Assembly: GCF_019038435.1 (NCBI RefSeq)
Contig: NZ_JAGPOX010000018.1
Location: 1 to 64,000 of the forward strand
From: Nocardia alni
GTDB taxonomy: Bacteria; Actinomycetota; Actinomycetes; Mycobacteriales; Mycobacteriaceae
Direction of reading: 5' to 3'
Length of the DNA stretch: 64,000 nt
The notes under the pieces were generated by a model. It saw only the letters and a program-made list of their open reading frames with translations, made no database searches and was not told where the DNA came from. Made by a program: the position numbers and the translations under genes. Below are positions 1 to 8,155 of the stretch, in pieces. Every line of letters starts with the position of its first letter. The stretch's first letter is position 1.

Positions 1-530
1 CCCAGGGGGTGGCCGGCGGGGAGGACAACGACCTGCTGGTCGTGCCTGAGTTCCTCGGTGTCGAATCCGGCTGTCGAGTCGAAGGGACGGTGTAGCAGGG
101 CGACGTCGGCGCGGCCGTCGCGCAACATTTGCTCCTGTTCGGCTGGGCCACACAGGAGTACCTCGATGGCGGCGGCGTCCGGTTCGGCGGCGTATGCGGC
201 GAGGAGCTTCGCCAATAGTTCGCTGGATGCGCCGGCCTTCGTCGCGAGGACTATCTCGGATCGAGGGGTCGCGGCGCGGCGGGTGCGGCGTTCGGCGGCC
301 TCGGCCGCGTCCAGGACCGCCCGGGCCTCCTGGAGCAGCACCGATCCGGCCTCGGTCAGGGACACCGCGCGGCTGGTTCGGTGCAGCAGCGTCACCCCGA
401 GCCGCCGTTCGAGCTGCCCGATCGACCGGGACAGCGGCGGCTGCGCCATGCCCAGCCGCTGTGCCGCGCGCCCGAAATGCAGTTCCTCGGCGACGGCGAC
501 GAAGTATCGCAACTCTCGCATCTCCACCAT
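1..530 (-). CDS. LysR-family transcriptional regulator (partial, C-terminus beyond window edge)
   Basis: Reading leftward from the ATG at 530 gives MVEMRELRYFVAVAEELHFG, then a classic LysR winged helix (GRAAQRLGMAQPPLSRSIGQ, then LERRLGVTLLHRT) and the start of the effector domain (ATKAGASSELLAKLLAAYAAEP). The reading frame is open to base 1, so roughly the last 125 residues of a normal ~300-residue LysR protein are missing from this window. It is divergent from the SDR that starts at 633, with about 100 bp between them, so it probably controls that SDR and itself. The family is clear; the effector is unknown. Confidence 0.9.
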   Translation of the reverse strand, partial: MVEMRELRYFVAVAEELHFGRAAQRLGMAQPPLSRSIGQLERRLGVTLLHRTSRAVSLTEAGSVLLQEARAVLDAAEAAERRTRRAATPRSEIVLATKAGASSELLAKLLAAYAAEPDAAAIEVLLCGPAEQEQMLRDGRADVALLHRPFDSTAGFDTEELRHDQQVVVLPAGHPL

Positions 531-632
531 GCCATCGTATCCAGCGCTGACCGCGATCAATACCCGCGCGATATCGTTGCGCACCCGGTCGGTGTTGGAC
601 TCCTCCTCGGGGCCGGGACGAGGATCGACAAC

Positions 633-1367
633 ATGAGCGAACAGACGATCGCGCTGGTTACGGGCGCGAACAAAGGTATCGGATACGAGATCGCGGCGGG
701 TTTGGGCGCCCTCGGCTGGAAGGTCGGCGTGGGGGCCCGCGACCAACAGCGTCGCGACACGGCGGTGGAGAAGCTGCGGGCCGCCGGGGTCGACGCGTTC
801 GGCGTGCCGCTGGACGTCACCGACGACGCCAGCGTGAGCGCCGCCGCCGACCTGATCACCGAGCAGGCCGGCGGACTGGACGTCCTGGTCAACAACGCCG
901 CGATTACCGGCAGCATGCCGCAGACGCCCACCACGGTCGACCCGGCGATCATCCGAGATGTCGTGGAAACCAACGTGATCGGTGTCATCCGCGTCACCAA
1001 CGCGATGCTGCCGCTACTGCGCCGCTCGGCCTCGCCGCGGATCGTGAACATGTCCAGCAGCGTGGGATCGCTGACCCTGCAGACCACTCCCGGCGGCGAA
1101 ACGGGCCCGATCTCCGCCGCCTACGCCCCTTCGAAAACCTTCCTCAACGCCATCACCGCCCAATACGTCAAGGAACTGAAGGAACTGGGCGACACCAAGA
1201 TCCTGATCAACTCCGGCTGCCCCGGCTTCACCGCCACCGACCTCAACGGTTTCCGTGGCATCCGCACCCCGCAGCAGGGCGCGGCGATCGCGATCCACCT
1301 CGCCACCATCCCGGACGACGGCCCGAACGGCGAGTTCTTCGACGACGCCGGAATCGTGCCCTGGTGA
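633..1367 (+). CDS. Short-chain dehydrogenase/reductase (SDR)
   Basis: A 244-residue classical SDR. It has the NAD(P)-binding TGANKGIGYEIA motif at the N-terminus, the NNAA motif near residue 87, the catalytic Ser in NMSSSVGS and the YxxxK pair in YAPSK. The frame is open far upstream, but the ATG at 633 is chosen because it sits directly before the Rossmann motif. The basic residues after the first strand (GARDQQRR) suggest NADP(H), as in carbonyl-reductase-like SDRs. It is divergent from the LysR gene at 1-530. Substrate unknown. Confidence 0.88.
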   Translation: MSEQTIALVTGANKGIGYEIAAGLGALGWKVGVGARDQQRRDTAVEKLRAAGVDAFGVPLDVTDDASVSAAADLITEQAGGLDVLVNNAAITGSMPQTPTTVDPAIIRDVVETNVIGVIRVTNAMLPLLRRSASPRIVNMSSSVGSLTLQTTPGGETGPISAAYAPSKTFLNAITAQYVKELKELGDTKILINSGCPGFTATDLNGFRGIRTPQQGAAIAIHLATIPDDGPNGEFFDDAGIVPW

Positions 1368-1394
1368 GATAACTCGACCGCGCCGCCTGAGGGG

Positions 1395-1691
1395 CTAGGA
1401 ACCCTTCACGCCGAGCAGATCGACCGGCGCGATCACCGGGGCGGAACTGAGCATGGTGCCCGCGATTTCCGTCAGCGCCGCCGCGATCTGGCCGGAGAGG
1501 TGGGCGTTGCGGCCCTGCTCGTCCTCGAAGGTGTCGAACACCCCGAAGGTGGTCGCGTCGGTGCGGAACGAATACCACGTGACGGTCTGCTGTTCCTGTT
1601 CGGCCAGCTTGGCCGCGTCGCGCAGGAGGGCCTCGACCTGATCCGCGTATTCCGCCTTGGCTTGGATTGTCGCCAGAAGACCGAGCTTCAT
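1395..1691 (-). CDS. Antibiotic biosynthesis monooxygenase (ABM) domain protein, putative quinol monooxygenase
   Basis: A 98-residue single-domain protein of the ABM/YgiN dimeric ferredoxin-like fold. It has the usual opening (LLATIQAKAEYADQVEALLRD) and the core TVTWYSFRTDATTFGVFDTFEDE. GAGGAG lies about 8 bases before the ATG at 1691. Relatives are cofactor-free quinol or anthrone oxygenases, or simply small stress proteins. It is divergent from the GlxA-type regulator at 1810 (118 bp apart), which is the obvious candidate for its control. Confidence 0.85.
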   Translation of the reverse strand: MKLGLLATIQAKAEYADQVEALLRDAAKLAEQEQQTVTWYSFRTDATTFGVFDTFEDEQGRNAHLSGQIAAALTEIAGTMLSSAPVIAPVDLLGVKGS

Positions 1692-1809
1692 CGTGATAGC
1701 TCCTCGAGGTGCGTTGGTTGTGCCGCCGGTTGCCGCACGTCGACGACGTTACGGACCGAAGAATCCGTACGACAGCGGCGGAAACGCCAAGTTTGATACC
1801 ATTTCCGAC

Positions 1810-2772
1810 ATGGAGGTCGCGGTCCTGGTCTATGACGGCGTGTTCGACTCCGGACTCGCGGCGATGCTCGACGTCCTCGACGGCGCGAACGGCCTGGCTG
1901 CCGAGGTCGCGGATCCGCCGACATGGAACGTCGTCACAGTCGGGCTCCGGCCCGAGGTCAGGACCGGTGCGGGTCTCATGGTCACGGCCGAATCCTGTTC
2001 CCGCGTCGAGAGTGCGGATCTGCTGATCGTCCCCGCCGTGGCCGAGCGCAGACCTCCGCAGCTCCTGGATTTCATCAGTGGTATCGAGTCGGCGCCGATC
2101 CGGGATCTGATCGCCGCTACCTGTGCACGGGGCACCTCGATCGCCTCGGCGTGCACCGGAACCTTTCTGCTCGCAGAGGCGCGCGTGCTGGACGGGCATC
2201 GGGCTACGACGAGTTGGTGGCTCGCCCCGATCTTCCGCAACAGGTACCCGTCGGTCGACGTCGACCAGAGCAGCATGGTGATCGCCTCGGGCCGGATCAC
2301 CACCGCGGCCGCGGCTTTCGGGCATGTAGATCTGGCGCTGTCGATCGTGCGGGACACCAGCCCCGCACTGGCCGATCTGGTCGCCCACTACCTGGTCGTG
2401 GACGAACGCCCGTCGCAGTCCGCGTACACCATCACCAGCGCGCTGGCGCAACACGATCCGACAGTCGCGGCGTTCGAGCGCTGGGTCCGCGAACACCTCG
2501 CGGACCCGATCAGCATCCCCGACGCCTCACGCCACCTGGGCATCAGTGAACGAACCCTCCAGCGCGCGGTCGGGAGCATCCTGGGCATCTCGCCCATTCG
2601 CTTCGTGCAGAACCTCCGCGTCGAGCGCGCCGCACACCTGCTCCGAACCACCGATCAGTCCCTGGAATCCATCGCCCGCAAGGTCGGCTACGAACACCCG
2701 AACACGCTGCGTGTACTCATCCGCCAACGCACGGGCAAGACCACAGCCGCCCTCCGCAGCACGTCGAGGTGA
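1810..2772 (+). CDS. GlxA/FtrA-type transcriptional regulator (DJ-1/PfpI domain plus AraC HTH)
   Basis: 320 residues. Residues ~1-170 form a DJ-1/PfpI-like amidotransferase fold (VAVLVYDGVFDSGLAAMLDVLDGAN, with the nucleophile-elbow-like region SACTGTFLLAEA). Residues ~215-320 are an AraC double HTH (DASRHLGISERTLQRAVGSI and LESIARKVGYEHPNTLRVLIRQRTG). The frame extends upstream, but the ATG at 1810 begins the domain cleanly. The AraC part makes it a DNA-binding activator or repressor; the DJ-1 part usually senses a ligand and is not enzymatic. It probably regulates the divergent ABM gene. Confidence 0.88.
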   Translation: MEVAVLVYDGVFDSGLAAMLDVLDGANGLAAEVADPPTWNVVTVGLRPEVRTGAGLMVTAESCSRVESADLLIVPAVAERRPPQLLDFISGIESAPIRDLIAATCARGTSIASACTGTFLLAEARVLDGHRATTSWWLAPIFRNRYPSVDVDQSSMVIASGRITTAAAAFGHVDLALSIVRDTSPALADLVAHYLVVDERPSQSAYTITSALAQHDPTVAAFERWVREHLADPISIPDASRHLGISERTLQRAVGSILGISPIRFVQNLRVERAAHLLRTTDQSLESIARKVGYEHPNTLRVLIRQRTGKTTAALRSTSR

Positions 2773-2847
2773 CCAGCAGCAAACCCCGGAACCGAGCATC
2801 CTGGAAGACCGTCTGGAACGTGCAAGTACGGCGCGCTGACACTTGCG

Positions 2848-2869
2848 CTCGGCGACCCCGCTCGCCGAG
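2848..2869. terminator. Hairpin between convergent genes
   Basis: CTCGGCGA-CCCCGC-TCGCCGAG is a perfect 8-bp stem with a 6-base loop. It lies directly after the stop of the STAS gene (minus strand) and about 75 bp after the stop of the GlxA-type gene. There is no clear U-tract, which is normal for high-GC actinobacterial terminators. Confidence 0.55.
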
Positions 2870-2870
2870 A

Positions 2871-3341
2871 TCAGTGGCAAACTTGGGGAGGTTGTGCGGA
2901 GCCGGAACTCACCGGCGGCGCGAGGCGCGACTCCGCGGCGATCAGCGCCGAGTCCACACCCGAGTAGCTCGGCAATTTCTCACTCAGACCGGCCACCGTG
3001 ATCAGCCGCACGATAGCGGGCTGATCGCCTGCCAGATGCAGGGCAATGCCGTGACGTCGGCATCGGTCCGCCTCGTCGGCCAGCACGCCGAGTGCCGTGC
3101 AACTCATGAATTCGATCCCGGTGGTGTCCAGGACGATCGGTCCCGGCGGTTCGGCCGCGGCGGACGCCTGACGAATCAGCCGTTGCCAGATTTGCAGGGT
3201 GTACGCGTCGATTTCTCCCCGTGGACGCAGTACCACTGCGGTGCCCCGACGATCGGTGGTCGCGGACAGCCTGTCGGCGGCGCTGTCGGCGGCCGTCGTA
3301 CAGGGGATGGTCACACGCGGGGTACGCGGAGAGATGCGCAT
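2871..3341 (-). CDS. STAS-domain anti-anti-sigma factor (anti-sigma factor antagonist)
   Basis: 156 residues. The core (RGTAVVLRPRGEIDAYTLQ... then GPIVLDTTGIEFMSCTALGVLADEADRCRRHGIALHLAG) is a STAS domain. The Ser in FMSCTALGVL is at the position phosphorylated by RsbW-type kinases. N- and C-terminal extensions look disordered. AGGAG precedes the ATG at 3341. Such proteins bind and sequester anti-sigma kinases when dephosphorylated. No cognate kinase or sigma-B-type factor is adjacent, but a PP2C phosphatase of the RsbP type is encoded at 50936 in this window. Confidence 0.85.
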   Translation of the reverse strand: MRISPRTPRVTIPCTTAADSAADRLSATTDRRGTAVVLRPRGEIDAYTLQIWQRLIRQASAAAEPPGPIVLDTTGIEFMSCTALGVLADEADRCRRHGIALHLAGDQPAIVRLITVAGLSEKLPSYSGVDSALIAAESRLAPPVSSGSAQPPQVCH

Positions 3342-3596
3342 CGTGCACTCCTACCGGAGGGGGCGCGTCGGCGCCCTGGCGCCGGGCCGGTCCCGTGGTT
3401 TCGAAACTGACCCGTTTGTCTTTCGTAGCACGTGCGCGCACGTCTGGACAAGGTCACCTTGCGTAGGTATGTAACGAGCGGGCCTCGATTCCCACTCGCC
3501 GCAGGCGGATTGACTTCCGGTCAGCGGGGTAGAGCGCCACCGGGCGCCGACGGCGCCACGCTGGAAGATTCGTGATCGGCAAGGAAGGAATCTCGC

Positions 3597-3776
3597 ATGC
3601 AGCTCACTCGAGGCTCGGTGGTCGCCCGCACCGACGGCAAGGGCGATCGTTCGCCGATGCTTGTGCGGGCCGTCCGTTATGGGCCGATTCCGTACGCGGA
3701 GGTCGAGCCCGTCGACGGTGGCGACCGCAGGGCCGTCCTGCTCACGGAGATAGAACGCGATTTCCAGGTCGAATGA
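3597..3776 (+). CDS. Small hypothetical protein (59 aa)
   Basis: A short ORF starting at the ATG at 3597 with a strong purine-rich ribosome binding site (AAGGAAGGAA, 6 bases upstream). It translates to MQLTRGSVVARTDGKGDRSP and ends TEIERDFQVE. The product is soluble, with no signal peptide or membrane segment, and its sequence suggests a small beta-rich domain. Codon use is GC-rich at third positions, like the neighbours. No family recognised. It ends 9 bp from the end of the convergent ECF sigma gene. Confidence 0.5.
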   Translation: MQLTRGSVVARTDGKGDRSPMLVRAVRYGPIPYAEVEPVDGGDRRAVLLTEIERDFQVE

Positions 3777-3785
3777 TCGTTGCGG

Positions 3786-4313
3786 TCAGCTGTCACGGGT
3801 GACGCCCTGGGCGATACAGGCCTGGCGGAGTTCTCGCAGCGCGTAGTGCAGTCGTGATTTGACCGTGCCCGGCGCGATGGCGAGGTCGGCGGCGATGGCC
3901 TCGGTGGTGGCGCGGCGGTAGTAGGCGTGCACGATGACCTCGCGATGACGAAGGCTGAGTGTCGCCAAGGCGCGTCGGATGACCAGGGTGTCGGCAATCT
4001 GCGCGCACGGGTCGTCGACTGGGCGGTCGAGTTGGGTGTCGGTGGCGAATTCGCGGCGTCGCCGGGCCCGTCGCAGCTCGTCGTAGGCGAGGTTGCGGGC
4101 CACGGTGAACAGCCATGCGCGCAGGTTCGAGGCGGGCTGGTTCAATACGGTCTGGCGTTGCCACAGTCGTAGCAGGGTGTCCTGAACGATCTCCTCGGCA
4201 CGTCCTGGATCGCCGACCAGGCTGACGGCGAAGCGGCGCAGCGGGTGATGGAATTGCCGGTCGACCTGGCCGAGGCGATCCGGCCGACCTGGAGAGACAA
4301 CTAGCTGATTCAT
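3786..4313 (-). CDS. ECF-type RNA polymerase sigma factor
   Basis: 175 residues. Region 2 is FAVSLVGDPGRAEEIVQDTLLRLWQ with the RAWLFTVARNLAYDELRRARRRRE extension; region 4 is LATLSLRHREVIVHAYYRRATTEAIAADLAIAPGTVKSRLHYALRELR. ATG 4313 is preferred to the GTG one codon upstream; GAGG lies 5 bases before it. The general pattern resembles SigL/SigK-type ECFs. No anti-sigma (zinc-binding or membrane) gene follows it on the minus strand, so its control is either remote or unconventional. Confidence 0.9.
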   Translation of the reverse strand: MNQLVVSPGRPDRLGQVDRQFHHPLRRFAVSLVGDPGRAEEIVQDTLLRLWQRQTVLNQPASNLRAWLFTVARNLAYDELRRARRRREFATDTQLDRPVDDPCAQIADTLVIRRALATLSLRHREVIVHAYYRRATTEAIAADLAIAPGTVKSRLHYALRELRQACIAQGVTRDS

Positions 4314-4550
4314 CACACCTCACACTGCCGACTACACGGGCTCAGGGTGCGCAGTACCCGCAATCCGGTCTCGCACACAGGGCCAGCTCTCCAGTGGTGC
4401 ATGCGATAGCCGGCCGCGTGCTCGATATGTGTGTTCGTGCATGGAAACAGAAAGTGTGGGTAGCACTGGGGAGGTGCGAAGGCGGCATATCCACCGGTGC
4501 CCCGCACACTTGGCCCTGTCCGTTCGTGTGATCCGAGGAGGAGTGTCTCG

Positions 4551-4631
4551 ATGACCGCGACACCCGATGACATTGACGACGATCAGCGCAGGCTGACCAC
4601 TGTCGCGCTGGTGTACACGCTCGAGATGTAG
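4551..4631 (+). CDS. Possible upstream leader ORF 1 (26 aa)
   Basis: The ATG at 4551 follows a near-ideal Shine-Dalgarno (GAGGAGGAG) and encodes MTATPDDIDDDQRRLTTVAL plus VYTLEM before TAG. It could be a regulatory leader peptide for the exporter at 4764, or the stump of a lost gene whose ribosome binding site survived. Nothing in the peptide identifies a family. The preceding 230 bp (4320-4550) holds no other recognised gene. Confidence 0.35.
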   Translation: MTATPDDIDDDQRRLTTVALVYTLEM

Positions 4632-4641
4632 GAGTCGCGCA

Positions 4642-4767
4642 ATGCCACGGCGTTCAGCGGCTGCGTCCGGTGTGGATTGCGGCCCTTGCGAATCCGGCGC
4701 TGAGCCCGGCATACATACTGGGGCTCGAGGTAATTCGGCGGTCTTTCCGGGGGTAGGTTGCCGATGA
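4642..4767 (+). CDS. Possible upstream leader ORF 2 (41 aa), overlapping exporter start
   Basis: AGGAG at 4630-4634 lies 7 bases before the ATG at 4642. The ORF encodes MPRRSAAASGVDCGPCESGA and continues to a TGA that overlaps the exporter ATG in the form ATGA (4764-4767). This geometry would couple translation of the exporter to translation of this peptide. The peptide is Cys- and Gly-rich and of no known family. A coupled leader is plausible but unproven; chance is also possible in GC-rich DNA. Confidence 0.35.
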   Translation: MPRRSAAASGVDCGPCESGAEPGIHTGARGNSAVFPGVGCR

Positions 4768-6278
4768 GCGAGCCGGATTCGATTGATCGAGACGAGGCTC
4801 TTCGCGACGAGCCGGATCCGCGCCGGTGGAAGGCGCTCGCGGTCACACTGGCCGCTGGATTCATGACACTGCTCGATGTCAGCATCGTCAACGTCGCCCT
4901 GCCATCCATTCAACGCGGCCTGCACGCGTCCTCGGCCGGTGCGCAATGGGTGGTGACCGGCTATGCGCTGACCTTCGGCTTGGCGTTGGTCGCCGGGGGA
5001 CGACTCGGTGATCTGGTCGGCCGGCGCAGGATGTTCCTGATCGCGCTCACGGGCTTCGTCCTGACCAGCGCCGCGGCCGGCGCCGCGCCCAACGAACTGC
5101 TGCTGATCGGCGCGCGGCTGCTACAGGGCCTGACGGCCGGGATGCTGACCCCGCAGAACACCGGATTGATCCAGAGCCTGTTCCAGGGCGCCGAACGCGG
5201 CCGTGCGTTCGGCATCTTCGGCTCCACGATCGGCGTGTCCACCGCCGCGGGGCCGGTGATCGGCGGCGCGATCCTCACCGGATTCGGTCCGGACACCGGC
5301 TGGCGCTGGATCTTCTACGTGAACGTGCCGATCGGAATTCTGGCGCTCGTACTGGCCGCGCGTCTGGTGCCGGGCGCACCACCGCGGCAGTTCGCACTCC
5401 GCTCGCAGATCGACTTCGTCGGCGCCGCGCTGCTCGGACTGGCGGTGGTGTGCGTGCTGTTGCCGCTCGTGCAGTCCACCACCGGTGGTACGCCGCTGCT
5501 GTGGGCGCTGCTGCCGGTGGCCGTCGCCTGCGGGTGGTGGTTCGTGCTCTGGGAAGGCCGGGTGCGGCGCCGTTCCGGCAATCCGTTGCTGGACCTGCGC
5601 CTGTTCACCCAGGCCCCGGGTTACGCGTCGGGGATCGCGCTGGGCACGGTGTACTTCTGCGGGTTCAGTGGCATCTGGCTGGTCTTGGCGATCTTCCTGC
5701 AAAACGGGCTCGGTTACTCCCCGCTGCGTTCCGGCCTGACGGTGACTCCCTTCGCGATCGGCTCCGCCGTGACGGCGGTGGTGGCCGGGAGGCTGGTCGA
5801 ACGCTGGGGGCGTCGGCTGACCATCGCCGGGCTTGTCATGTTGATCGCCGGGCTCGGTACCGCGGCCGCGGTGATCTCGGCGGTAGATCCGGCGAACACC
5901 GAATTCGCCATTGCCGCACCGTTGTTCATCGCGGGCGTCGGCGGCGGATGCGTCGTGTCACCCAATATCACGCTGACCCTGGAACGCGTGCCCACCCGAA
6001 TGGCGGGCGCGGCGGGCGGCGCGCTACAGACCGGCCAGCGCATCGGCACCGCCATCGGCACGGCCGCACTGGCCGCCGGTTATCGTCTGACACTGAGCCT
6101 TACCGGCCAGCACTATTCGCTCGCGGCGACGGCTGCGCTGCTGTGCGCGGTGGGATTCATGCTCATCGCCCTGGTACTCGCCGTGCTGGAACTGCGCGCG
6201 AGAACCTCACGTGACAAAACCGGCCGCCGCGGACAGGATCTGGACGATCAGGTCTCCGCGTGCGACGTCCAACGCTGA
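4764..6278 (+). CDS. DHA2-family (14-TMS) MFS multidrug efflux transporter
   Basis: 504 residues, with repeated hydrophobic segments consistent with 14 transmembrane helices. Motif A is GGRLGDLVGRRRMFLIAL. Motif C is the GSTIGVSTAAGPVIGGAILTG region, characteristic of drug:H+ antiporters. The first helix carries LDVSIVNVALPSIQ, typical of EmrB/QacA-type DHA2 proteins. The ATG at 4764 is chosen over a TTG 6 bases upstream, because GGGGGTAGG lies about 8 bases before it. Substrate unknown. It may be controlled through the two small ORFs just upstream. Confidence 0.9.
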   Translation: MSEPDSIDRDEALRDEPDPRRWKALAVTLAAGFMTLLDVSIVNVALPSIQRGLHASSAGAQWVVTGYALTFGLALVAGGRLGDLVGRRRMFLIALTGFVLTSAAAGAAPNELLLIGARLLQGLTAGMLTPQNTGLIQSLFQGAERGRAFGIFGSTIGVSTAAGPVIGGAILTGFGPDTGWRWIFYVNVPIGILALVLAARLVPGAPPRQFALRSQIDFVGAALLGLAVVCVLLPLVQSTTGGTPLLWALLPVAVACGWWFVLWEGRVRRRSGNPLLDLRLFTQAPGYASGIALGTVYFCGFSGIWLVLAIFLQNGLGYSPLRSGLTVTPFAIGSAVTAVVAGRLVERWGRRLTIAGLVMLIAGLGTAAAVISAVDPANTEFAIAAPLFIAGVGGGCVVSPNITLTLERVPTRMAGAAGGALQTGQRIGTAIGTAALAAGYRLTLSLTGQHYSLAATAALLCAVGFMLIALVLAVLELRARTSRDKTGRRGQDLDDQVSACDVQR

Positions 6279-6534
6279 ACGCCCCGCGTATCCGCATGAT
6301 TTCACGAGGAATGACGCACAGGCGATTCGGGAGCAATCGGACGGGTATGCCGATCATGTCGGCCTCGTAGGATTCGATCCGAGGCCGACACGGATGTGCC
6401 AGATCACGCCGAAGCGGAACCCGTGCACCATCAACGACGATGGAGTACTCAACGGCGAGTCGCATGCAGGAGACCGAACCGGCGTCGTGAACGACACATC
6501 CGGCCGAAAGCGAACGACCGATGTCCGTGATCGG

Positions 6535-6557
6535 CCGCGGCCCGTACCGGGCCGCGG
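6535..6557. terminator. Strong GC hairpin between convergent genes
   Basis: CCGCGGCCCG-TAC-CGGGCCGCGG is a perfect 10-bp stem with a 3-base loop, extendable with one bulge by GATC on both sides. It lies in the 384-bp gap (6279-6662) between the exporter and the convergent Nudix gene, so it could terminate both. I see no gene in the rest of that gap. Confidence 0.6.
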
Positions 6558-6662
6558 CGATCCGGCCACGTGAACAGGTGCAGGCAGGGGATGCGGTCGA
6601 CCTGGCCCGGACTGCTCGAATCACTGCCAGTGGAGGATTTCCGGTAGCAGGCCGTGAGCTGA

Positions 6663-7199
6663 CTACACGTCGAGACTGAGCGCGCGATAGATCGCGACCA
6701 CGGTGGCCGCGCCGACGATCTCGCCGCGATCGATCATCGCCGCCGCTTCTTCCAGTGGTATCCAGCGAATGTCCTCGGCCTCGTTGATGTCGGGTTCGGT
6801 GTCGGTGAGATCGGCGCCATGGGCGAGGTAGATCTCCTGGGGCTGATCCAGGCTGCCGATCGAGGGCTGATAGGTGACCAAATGCTGCATCGAGCGCGGC
6901 CGCCAGCCGGTCTCCTCCTGGACCTCACGGGCGGCGGCTGCCGCAACGTCTTCGGCGTCATCGACATAGCCACCGGGCAACTCCCACACCCATCTGTCGA
7001 TGATGAACCGATGCCGGTACATCAACAGAGCTTCGCGATTCTCGTTGAGTACCAGTGTCATTGCGCAGCGGGGCATCCGCGCCACGTACTGTGTGAATGT
7101 CACGCCGTCGGGCAATTCGACATCGACGGTGGACAACCGGATGTGCCGGTTCTCGTCGACAACCTTCTCGCCGTGGATCTTCCACTGAGTGCGTTTCAC
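6663..7199 (-). CDS. Nudix hydrolase (ADP-ribose pyrophosphatase-like)
   Basis: 178 residues. The Nudix box is intact and canonical: G-YVDDA-E-DVAAAAA-REVQEETGW fits GX5EX7REUXEEXGU, so the metal-binding glutamates are present. The N-terminal MKRTQWKIHGEKVVDENRHI, followed by the ELPDG strand, resembles the ADP-ribose/NDP-sugar branch. It probably hydrolyses a nucleoside diphosphate derivative in the cytoplasm. Its 5' side faces the MarR gene; one copy of the MarR-type operator (7344-7366) lies about 145 bp upstream of its start. Confidence 0.88.
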   Translation of the reverse strand: MKRTQWKIHGEKVVDENRHIRLSTVDVELPDGVTFTQYVARMPRCAMTLVLNENREALLMYRHRFIIDRWVWELPGGYVDDAEDVAAAAAREVQEETGWRPRSMQHLVTYQPSIGSLDQPQEIYLAHGADLTDTEPDINEAEDIRWIPLEEAAAMIDRGEIVGAATVVAIYRALSLDV

Positions 7200-7343
7200 G
7201 GCCCGACCCTACGCCCGGCCGGGGGGCGCACTCAGTCATGTGCCTCCGGTGACCAGGGCCCGCTTGCCCGCCAGGCTCAAGGTCGATGTCATGGCGTTAC
7301 CTACTTTCCCGGCCGTCCGCTCCTTGTCGGGGCCGACAGTCGT

Positions 7344-7366
7344 ATTAGTCAGTAGTATTTACTAAT
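7344..7366. promoter_or_regulatory. Operator copy 1 for the MarR-family regulator
   Basis: ATTAGTCAG-TAGTA-TTTACTAAT has 9-bp arms around a 5-bp centre, the same 23-bp geometry and much of the same sequence as the better palindrome at 8061-8083. It lies in the intergenic region before the MarR gene (start 7497), as expected for autoregulation. It sits about 145 bp upstream of the Nudix gene, which may also be affected. Confidence 0.6.
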
Positions 7367-7496
7367 GTAGGCGTACGGTAGCGCTGGCGACAAACCAGCG
7401 GGCACGAAGTCGTTGAGGGGTCGATGGGGCGATGCGGCGCGTGCGTCGACGCGGTCGGGTCGGTGGCGATCCGGCTGGGCAGGGGTGACGTAGGGT

Positions 7497-7982
7497 GTGA
7501 ACCTCGTGGATCAGGTGGGCGACGGAGCCGAGAGCGGTATGGACGACGAGCAGCGGGTTGATCTTGGGGTGTTGTTGTTCATCCCTTATCGGTATGCCGA
7601 GGATCGGATTTTCCGGGCGTTGCAGGATGCCGGGTTCGACGATTGGACCCTTGTTCAGTGCCGGGTGTTCCAACGCGTCGCCCCGGACGGTTCGCGGCTC
7701 ACGGATCTTGCTGACCAGGCGCAAATGACCAAACAGAGCGCCGGTGTGCTGGTGGATCAATTGGAACGCCTGGGCTATGTCCGCCGGGTTCCCGATCCTG
7801 CGGATGGACGTGCCCGGCTGATCGTGATCGAGGAACGTGGCCGGCGGGCGGTCGAGGTGGCCGCGGCGACACTCGACGAGATCCTCTCGGAGTGGAAGAC
7901 CTACCTGGGTACCCGCAACTTCGCGTTGTTGCATCAGATTCTGGATCAACTCCGCGAGATCACCGACCCCTACGAGGGGTAA
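7497..7982 (+). CDS. MarR-family transcriptional regulator
   Basis: 161 residues from a GTG at 7497; the ATG at 7539 is an alternative and neither has a strong ribosome binding site. The winged helix is clear: LTDLADQAQMTKQSAGVLVDQLERLGYVRRVPDPADGRARLIVIEERGRRAV, with the DxR wing motif DPADGRA. MarR proteins bind short palindromes as dimers and are released by small ligands. Matching palindromes lie upstream of this gene (7344) and of the next gene (8059), so it probably represses both. Confidence 0.9.
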   Translation: MNLVDQVGDGAESGMDDEQRVDLGVLLFIPYRYAEDRIFRALQDAGFDDWTLVQCRVFQRVAPDGSRLTDLADQAQMTKQSAGVLVDQLERLGYVRRVPDPADGRARLIVIEERGRRAVEVAAATLDEILSEWKTYLGTRNFALLHQILDQLREITDPYEG

Positions 7983-8058
7983 ACCCGGCCGTGCCGAGTC
8001 GGCCGCCCGCGATCCCGTTCGCCTCGAGCCGACGTCTACCGGCTTCGAATCAGTCTTG

Positions 8059-8085
8059 ACTTTAGTCAGGAATACTGACTAAAGT
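8059..8085. promoter_or_regulatory. Operator copy 2: perfect palindrome upstream of the NmrA-like gene
   Basis: ACTTTAGTCAG-GAATA-CTGACTAAAGT is a perfect inverted repeat with 11-bp arms and a 5-bp spacer. It is about 70 bp before the ATG of the oxidoreductase at 8156 and shares its half-site TTAGTCAG with the copy at 7344. Repression by the MarR protein encoded just upstream is the simplest reading. Confidence 0.75.
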
Positions 8086-8155
8086 TGTGGTGGATCGGCT
8101 GACCGAGCGCCGCCGATCTTCACTCACACCGCACCTTTATCGACGGGAAACAACC

